Assembly: GCA_965178525.1 (NCBI GenBank)
Contig: CBCXVS010000259.1
Location: forward strand, 1-11,286
Direction of reading: 5' to 3'
DNA: 11,286 bases
From: CBCXVS01 sp965178525
GTDB lineage: Bacteria > Tectomicrobia > Entotheonellia > Entotheonellales > Entotheonellaceae
Positions 7,233 to 11,286 of the stretch are shown here, in pieces (positions within the stretch are counted from its first letter, which is position 1; every line of letters begins with the position of its first letter). A program made the translations under genes and the position numbers. The notes beneath the pieces were generated by a model, which was given only the letters and a program-made list of their open reading frames with translations, was not told the DNA's origin and made no database searches.

Positions 7233-10025
7233 TTACAGCCCGATCGTGATATCCACACGCTGAGCACCATATTCAAAGCGGCAATGTGGGACGCCTCTCG
7301 GAATGCGAAACGCCAACAGTCCTTTTTTGGTCTCTTGGGCGAGCAGAGCCACGTCGCCCTGCAGACCATTTTGTATTTTGGCAGTCGTCCGATCGCAATG
7401 CAGGATTTCCTTGATGTCATCAGGCATGACTTCGAACCGGATAATCGCGGCTTCCGGGCGGAAGACCATCACGGAATGGGCCGAGGATGTATTACAGAGT
7501 TGTAATTCGAGCACAAGGAAGGTCAGGCTGTCCTCTGTGCTTTCACCGGCAACGGTATCATTGATGATGATCCGATCAAGACGGACAGCGACGCCCTCCT
7601 CATAGACGTGCTGGCCATGGGCATCCGCCACGCCATGGCCGTCTGGGACGACAGGCACCGCGGACGCTGGCTCCAGGTCGGTCGCCTCAACGCGCTTGAT
7701 GGCGCTACTACCGATGTCATATTGTTCCGCGCCGGCATACAAGTTCTGTGCATAATAATTCCGTTGCTGATAGTAATACTTCTGATCTTGCCGGCGAATA
7801 TTATTAAAGACGATTCCCAAAATGTTTGCCGCGACACGCTCCAAAAGCGTCTTCGCATTCAGGACACTCGACTTGTCACAGCGCTCAGGACAATGTACGA
7901 CAATCACGCCATCCATCCCAGGCGCGATAATTTCCACATCCGGGATGGAAAGGACGATCGGCCCGTCGAAAATGACGAGATCAAACGTATGTTTGAACTG
8001 CTCAAGGAGTTTTTTCGTCGACTCGAGGCTCAATAAATCCGAAGGATGATGGGTATTGAAACCAGTAGGCAAAATCTTCAAGTTGGTCATCGGCGTATCT
8101 TGGAGAAACTGCTGCCACTCGCCGCCATCAACCAACACCGTGGCCAAACCCTCGGAATTGGAAATCCAAAAGTGACGATGCAAGGACGGACGGCGCAGAT
8201 CGACATCGACTAACAGCACCCGCAAGCCCAGCCGGGCAAACGCAATGCCGAGATTCGCGGTGGTGGTGGACTTGCCCTCTGAAGGCAAAGCACTCGTCAC
8301 GAGCAAGGTCTGCAGCCGGGGCGCCGCAGCTTGAATGCGGGTCCGCAATATCCGATACGCTTCGGACGCAATGGCGCTCGGCTCGCGTAGGGAAACCGGC
8401 TCGTACGCCCGCCCTTTCCCCTGCGTATAATGGGGTACCACGCCCAGGAAAGGAATCTGTAAGAACGGCCCGACTTCGTCGGCCTCTTTGAAGCGGTTAT
8501 CGACATATTCGCGAATAAAAGCGCAGCCGATTCCGAGACAGCCGGCGAGAAAAATACTCGAGAACAGTTTCATGCCAAATTTGGCCGGCACGGGTCCAAG
8601 CGGCACCGTGGCGCGTTTGACGATCTTGACGTTGTTAATCGTGGACGCCTGGGTCAGTTTGATTTCGCGCAAGCGTTCCGATGCCTCCCGGTATAAATTC
8701 CGGTAACCTTCCGCATCCCGCTTCAACGCGTCGTGGGTGATCATATCATTCTTAAAATGCATCGAATCATCTTTCTGCGCCGCCAACTCCTTTTCGAGCG
8801 CTTGTTCCCGCGCCAGCCGCACATCATATTCCGCTTGGAGCGATGTCATCGCTTTGCGAAATTCCGCCTCCATCGCACGCCTAACTTGGGACAGTTGCGC
8901 CTCTAGACGGGTCATGGTGGGATGTCTTTCTTTATAAAGCTGGCTATGGTTCGATCGCTGAATCGTCAACGCCTGATATTGATTGCGCAAGTTCATGATC
9001 GCGCCGATCATATGGGGATCGATATACGATGGAATCGTCTTCAGACTGCTGAGATCGCGTCGAGACAAGACGCGAAGGTTGTTCAGCCGCTCTTCGATGT
9101 CGGCACGCGCCCTTTTGGCATTGTTATAGTCCTGATGCAAACGCTGCAAATTCGCCATGACCATGCTGTTTTTTTCTTCCGAATCTAAGAAGCCAATACC
9201 TTCTTTTTTTCTGAACTGTTGCAGCTTGATCTCAGCACCCAGCATATTTTCACGCAAATCGTCCATTTGCTTCGTCAGCAAAGCAATGGCATTGGTGTCC
9301 GCCTCCTGCTTCTTCTCCAAATTCTTCCGCGCATAGACCTCGGCCAGGGTATTGGCCTGCTGCGCCACCTCCTGCGGCGTCAATCCCGTTATGATAATGT
9401 CAACCAATCTCCCATCTTGCTGTGGCAATACCAATAAAGAACGCGCAAAGGCGTTGATCGCCGCTTGCCGCCGCAGGGCAGCCGGATCGGTGGCCGGCGA
9501 GGACGCCGCCGTGTCCGACGAAGGCCGCGAGGACGACATACCGTTTTTGACGAAATTAAACGCGCGGCGCAGGACTTTTTTGAGGTGGCCCAGTTGCGCG
9601 GCAAACTCCTCCTTTTTCTCTACAACTTTCTGATCCAAACCCAGTGCATTCACGACTTCTGTGATATTCTCTTCGCTCCGGATCATCTGATATTCCGTCA
9701 AATAAAAACTTTCGGTATTCCCTGGGTTCATCACGCTTTCAATGTCCAAAATTCTGGCATCACGACTCTCGATTAACAGCCGCGAAGAGGCCCTATAAGT
9801 GGGCTCCGCCATATTAATACTCAAGATAATGAGGGGAATGATCAACACAACAGGCGTGATAATGTACCATTTCCGGCGGCGCAAAATATTAACATACGCC
9901 CTGAGGGCATCGGTTTTTTGCGGGCCTTGCGGGTTGGGCAGCAAGTGCACATATTCGGTCCCAAGATTGTCATGCCCATGGAGCATGCGATCTTGAGTTT
10001 TAATCGGCAAATTCCTCATAACCAT
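7233..10025 (-). CDS. Wzc-like polysaccharide co-polymerase / bacterial tyrosine autokinase with extra C-terminal Ig-like domain
   Basis: A 930-residue inner-membrane protein expected to control polymer length and export through tyrosine autophosphorylation. Transmembrane helix 1 is near 53-71. A periplasmic Wzz domain with long coiled coils (about 235-460) carries a Ser/Pro-rich insert near 164-181. A Pro-rich PLGPVPAKFGMKL precedes helix 2 (about 486-503). The cytoplasmic kinase has EAYRILR (555-561, the ExxRxxR oligomerisation motif), Walker A SALPSEGKSTTTA (578-590), Walker A' LLVDVDLRRP (604-613) and Walker B LVIFDGP (683-689). The tyrosine cluster is Y750-752, Y757, Y758, Y763 and Y769. 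In usual members the protein ends there. Here about 160 more residues follow, resembling a DUF4352/telokin-like beta domain (LTFLVLELQLCNTS, GLLAFRIPRG). The annotated start is the ATG at 10025; the ATG at 10019 is an alternative with better spacing from GAGCGAG. It is the first gene of the operon. Confidence 0.94.
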   Translation of the reverse strand: MVMRNLPIKTQDRMLHGHDNLGTEYVHLLPNPQGPQKTDALRAYVNILRRRKWYIITPVVLIIPLIILSINMAEPTYRASSRLLIESRDARILDIESVMNPGNTESFYLTEYQMIRSEENITEVVNALGLDQKVVEKKEEFAAQLGHLKKVLRRAFNFVKNGMSSSRPSSDTAASSPATDPAALRRQAAINAFARSLLVLPQQDGRLVDIIITGLTPQEVAQQANTLAEVYARKNLEKKQEADTNAIALLTKQMDDLRENMLGAEIKLQQFRKKEGIGFLDSEEKNSMVMANLQRLHQDYNNAKRARADIEERLNNLRVLSRRDLSSLKTIPSYIDPHMIGAIMNLRNQYQALTIQRSNHSQLYKERHPTMTRLEAQLSQVRRAMEAEFRKAMTSLQAEYDVRLAREQALEKELAAQKDDSMHFKNDMITHDALKRDAEGYRNLYREASERLREIKLTQASTINNVKIVKRATVPLGPVPAKFGMKLFSSIFLAGCLGIGCAFIREYVDNRFKEADEVGPFLQIPFLGVVPHYTQGKGRAYEPVSLREPSAIASEAYRILRTRIQAAAPRLQTLLVTSALPSEGKSTTTANLGIAFARLGLRVLLVDVDLRRPSLHRHFWISNSEGLATVLVDGGEWQQFLQDTPMTNLKILPTGFNTHHPSDLLSLESTKKLLEQFKHTFDLVIFDGPIVLSIPDVEIIAPGMDGVIVVHCPERCDKSSVLNAKTLLERVAANILGIVFNNIRRQDQKYYYQQRNYYAQNLYAGAEQYDIGSSAIKRVEATDLEPASAVPVVPDGHGVADAHGQHVYEEGVAVRLDRIIINDTVAGESTEDSLTFLVLELQLCNTSSAHSVMVFRPEAAIIRFEVMPDDIKEILHCDRTTAKIQNGLQGDVALLAQETKKGLLAFRIPRGVPHCRFEYGAQRVDITIGL

Positions 10026-10040
10026 TCTCGCTCAGCATAA

Positions 10041-10060
10041 CCTCGTGGCAACCCACGAGG
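10041..10060 (-). promoter_or_regulatory. Leader hairpin 2, 15 nt before the kinase start
   Basis: CCTCGTGG-CAAC-CCACGAGG on the plus strand is a perfect 8-bp stem with a 4-nt loop. It is separated by only 8 bases from hairpin 1 and ends 15 nt before the ATG at 10025. Being this close to the start codon, it could affect ribosome access or RNA stability. The following bases are TTATGCTGAGCG on the minus strand, so there is no terminator U-run. Confidence 0.5.
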
Positions 10061-10068
10061 GTCAGGCC

Positions 10069-10095
10069 GCTTGCAGGAGCAGTGGCTCCTCAAGC
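10069..10095 (-). promoter_or_regulatory. Leader hairpin 1 upstream of the kinase start
   Basis: On the plus strand GCTTG-c-AGGAGC-agtg-GCTCCT-CAAGC forms an 11-bp stem with a single bulged base and a 4-nt loop. It would form in the operon mRNA about 45-70 nt before the kinase start codon. No U-tract follows, so it looks like an RNA structural or translational control element and not a terminator. The functional role is inferred from its position. Confidence 0.5.
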
Positions 10096-10154
10096 ACGGC
10101 AAAACATCCTGGCCCGCCAGATCACGCCATACCAGAGTCATGCACGCCCTAAAT

Positions 10155-10173
10155 GAAGCCCAACGGAGGCTTC
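10155..10173. repeat. Small inverted repeat in the leader, 6-bp perfect arms
   Basis: GAAGCC (10155-10160) pairs with GGCTTC (10168-10173) across a 7-nt loop. This is a modest hairpin, one of a series spaced through the last 250 nt before the kinase gene. Confidence 0.3.
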
Positions 10174-10221
10174 GGCCGGCGCTGACTTTCCTACTGCGCA
10201 CGTTCCAAGGGCCATGTGGCT

Positions 10222-10252
10222 GCGGCTCCGCCCTCTCAGCTACAGGAGCCGC
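10222..10252. repeat. Inverted repeat in the leader, 8-bp perfect arms
   Basis: GCGGCTCC (10222-10229) and GGAGCCGC (10245-10252) are perfect inverted repeats with a 15-nt loop. They would form a GC-rich stem in a transcript from either strand. Some REP-like elements have this composition, but only one unit is seen here. Confidence 0.4.
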
Positions 10253-10410
10253 TTCCTACTACAATCGCGCCGAGAGGCTCGCGACGCGGCTCCACGCTCG
10301 CTTCATCAAACACACCGTCGCCAAAGTCCCAGGGCATAACCTCTGAGGCCCGCTCGGCAGACAAAACGAGGCGGGTAGCCCTCGGACGTTGACAGCCACG
10401 CTATGAAGCC

Positions 10411-10463
10411 AAGAAAAACGGCACATCGACTTACCCAACGTCCGGAGCAAGCCCAGATGTGCC
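10411..10463 (-). terminator. Terminator-like hairpin within the leader (possible attenuator)
   Basis: Read on the minus strand, GGCACATC (10463-10456) pairs perfectly with GATGTGCC (10427-10420). It is followed at once by GTTTTTCTT (10419-10411). An 8-bp stem directly joined to a U-rich run is the form of an intrinsic terminator, but the 28-nt loop is longer than usual and weakens the call. It lies about 640 nt into the transcript from the promoter near 11106 and 386 nt before the kinase start. Confidence 0.4.
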
Positions 10464-10482
10464 ACTACAAAACGTGCCTATA

Positions 10483-10511
10483 TTGTCGAAACCGAACATA
10501 CGTGTTATGCT
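10483..10511 (+). promoter_or_regulatory. Possible plus-strand promoter antisense to the leader
   Basis: TTGTCG (10483-10488) is followed by 17 bases and TATGCT (10506-10511), each box matching 4 of 6 consensus positions. A TG one base before the -10 box gives an extended -10. No convincing plus-strand gene lies downstream, so if active it would make an RNA antisense to the operon leader. Matches of this quality occur by chance. Confidence 0.25.
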
Positions 10512-10869
10512 CAGTATTACACTATGGCATCGCATGAGGAGCCTACCTCGTAACCGGGGAGGATCGGCGAGATTGACGCTGCAAAAGCGAACCCGCCAAT
10601 CCTATCATAGCGTGCCCGTCTCTTATACCCGGGGTGTAGTTCCTCCCCACACGCCTGTCAGGATGCGCAAGGTACAAGCACAAGCAACGTTGCGGTATGG
10701 CCCAGTGTCGCCTGGCTCTCCCACAAGACGCAAGGACGACCGAAACGGGCGGACGATGCGAAAACAACTGTACAAGAGAGCAACCAAACGATAGGCGAAC
10801 AGGCGTATAGAGATGTTGTCAAACCTGCTGCGCGGGCGCAAACGGCGTTGCTCGACGGCTCACCATCCT

Positions 10870-10888
10870 CATGTACAGCTCGTACATG
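10870..10888. repeat. Perfect 7-bp palindrome with 5-nt loop
   Basis: CATGTACAGCTCGTACATG consists of CATGTAC and GTACATG around AGCTC. On the plus strand it is followed, after CCGG, by TTTTTCCCC, so it could be a weak plus-strand terminator. It could equally be an operator or part of a dispersed repeat. On the minus strand no U-run follows. Confidence 0.4.
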
Positions 10889-11112
10889 CCGGTTTTTCCC
10901 CGGCTCGCGCTTTGTGCTCCCTGCGCTCGCGGCGGTTTCACAACGATGTCTAAGATATCTCCATTGCACCACCGCAAGACTATCTCCCGTATGCTGGACC
11001 TATTCTCCCTGGCCCCGTATTACCGGTCATCCGTGCCACGACAGACTGCACAGAAACAACGTCAGCTTAGAACACCGCATAACACTACACGGGTCCTTTG
11101 AATGCGGCCCCT

Positions 11113-11141
11113 ATTATGACATCCAAGACATCTTATGTCAA
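11113..11141 (-). promoter_or_regulatory. Strong sigma-70-type promoter, probably for the polysaccharide operon
   Basis: On the minus strand a perfect -35 box TTGACA (11141-11136) is followed by exactly 17 bases and CATAAT (11118-11113), a 5 of 6 match to the -10 consensus. Transcription would start near 11106 and run toward the kinase gene, leaving a leader of about 1,080 nt. AT-rich DNA lies directly upstream and could act as an UP element. No closer minus-strand promoter of similar quality was found between here and 10025. Confidence 0.65.
11117..11140. repeat. ATGTC/GACAT repeats overlapping the promoter spacer (operator candidate)
   Basis: TGACAT (11117-11122 on the plus strand) and ATGTCA (11135-11140) form a 6-bp inverted repeat with a 12-bp spacer. 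Its arms overlap the -10 and -35 boxes. A third half-site between them gives GACAT-AAG-ATGTC and a direct repeat ATGTC-TTGG-ATGTC (9-bp period) on the minus strand. Three half-sites inside a promoter suggest repressor binding, but part of the symmetry comes from the TTGACA box itself. No regulator is identified. Confidence 0.4.
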
Positions 11142-11286
11142 CCTAAGGAACATCGATAATTTTTCCAACCATAAATATCCAATAACAACCGTTTAAATAA
11201 CACTATATATCATAGGGTTGTTCCCCAATAGTTAATGAGGTAGGCTATCCTCCCCCAAACGATGGAGGGAGCCCAGCCAGGTCATT

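Larger units (their letters stand above)
10026..11286. other. About 1.26 kb without a recognisable gene: probable promoter and long leader of the operon
   Basis: Short open frames exist on both strands (up to 111 codons), but their translations are rich in Arg, Ser, Pro and Cys, match no family I know, and lack convincing ribosome-binding sites. The stretch contains a strong minus-strand promoter near 11113-11141 and AT-rich DNA upstream of it (about 11143-11235). It also holds perfect inverted repeats at 10041-10060, 10069-10095, 10155-10173, 10222-10252, 10420-10463 and 10870-10888. No tRNA, rRNA, CRISPR array or transposase was seen. It reads best as untranslated leader and regulatory DNA, possibly encoding a non-coding RNA. 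Confidence 0.6.

Noticed and set aside
10222..10252. JUMPstart/ops-like element on the minus strand (CTGTAGCTGAGA then GGCGGAGCC)
   Set aside because: It resembles the JUMPstart GTAGCTG and GGCGGTAGC segments and lies in a polysaccharide leader, but the ops core is not matched (GGCGGAGCC instead of GGCGGTAGC) and the spacing differs. The match is better explained by the inverted repeat there.
10446..10463. Sigma-54 promoter on the minus strand (TGGCAC ... TTGC)
   Set aside because: Both boxes look right, but 8 bases separate TGGCAC and TTGC where about 5 are required, so the GG and GC are not spaced as sigma-54 needs. The TGGCAC is also part of the terminator-like stem.
10459..10794. Plus-strand open frame of 111 codons
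   Set aside because: The product is highly basic and low in complexity, with no recognisable domain or good ribosome-binding site. It lies in DNA that looks like untranslated leader.
10658..10972. Minus-strand open frame of 104 codons
   Set aside because: The translation is Arg, Cys and Ala rich, matches no known family, has no clear ribosome-binding site, and spans the palindrome at 10870-10888.
11184..11222. AACAACC / GGTTGTT inverted repeat in the AT-rich stretch
   Set aside because: The arms are 7 bp with a 25-bp AT-rich spacer. It lies upstream of the promoter and could be a binding site, but nothing else supports it.
10540..11246. Distant 10-bp inverted repeat AGCCTACCTC (10540-10549) / GAGGTAGGCT (11237-11246)
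   Set aside because: A single short pair about 700 bp apart, without target-site duplication or a transposase between, is weak evidence for a mobile element and could be chance.

Overview
The window carries one exopolysaccharide or capsule biosynthesis operon, read entirely from the minus strand, so the gene order runs from high to low coordinates. The organism is a Gram-negative-type bacterium of moderately high GC. It has a Wzc-like fused chain-length and tyrosine-autokinase protein and a polyprenyl-phosphate sugar-1-phosphate transferase. The gene style would fit Nitrospirota or a deep proteobacterial lineage, but no ribosomal or other marker gene is present and I do not assign a taxon.

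Layout in transcription order. (1) 11286-10026 is about 1.26 kb with no recognisable gene. It has an AT-rich stretch, then a near-consensus minus-strand sigma-70 promoter (TTGACA-N17-CATAAT) overlapped by ATGTC/GACAT repeats, then about 1.08 kb of apparent untranslated leader. The leader holds several perfect inverted repeats, a terminator-like hairpin, and two tight hairpins just before the first start codon. (2) 10025-7233 is a 930-residue Wzc-type tyrosine autokinase with an extra Ig-like (DUF4352-like) domain after its tyrosine cluster. (3) 7084-5627 is an initiating polyprenyl glycosylphosphotransferase. (4) 5622-4399 is a GT4 glycosyltransferase. (5) 4384-3326 is a Gfo/Idh/MocA oxidoreductase, overlapping by 4 bases (6) 3329-1731, an alkaline-phosphatase-superfamily protein. 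(7) 1670-1271 is a small CopD/HemJ-like four-helix membrane protein, broken by a +1 frameshift at a 7-nt homopolymer. (8) 1236-172 is a second Gfo/Idh/MocA oxidoreductase. (9) 161-1 is the N-terminus of a second alkaline-phosphatase-superfamily protein that runs off the left edge.

The glycosylphosphotransferase would load the first sugar phosphate onto undecaprenyl phosphate. The GT4 enzyme would extend the repeat unit, and the oxidoreductases would modify nucleotide-sugar precursors. The phosphatase-fold proteins would act on a phosphorylated or phosphodiester-linked intermediate or substituent. The Wzc-like protein would control polymer length and export. Flippase, polymerase and outer-membrane exporter genes are not in the window, so the locus extends past the left edge or these functions lie elsewhere.

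The most unusual features are the duplicated oxidoreductase-plus-phosphatase module, in which one copy has lost family-typical catalytic residues, the extra domain on the kinase, and the long structured leader.
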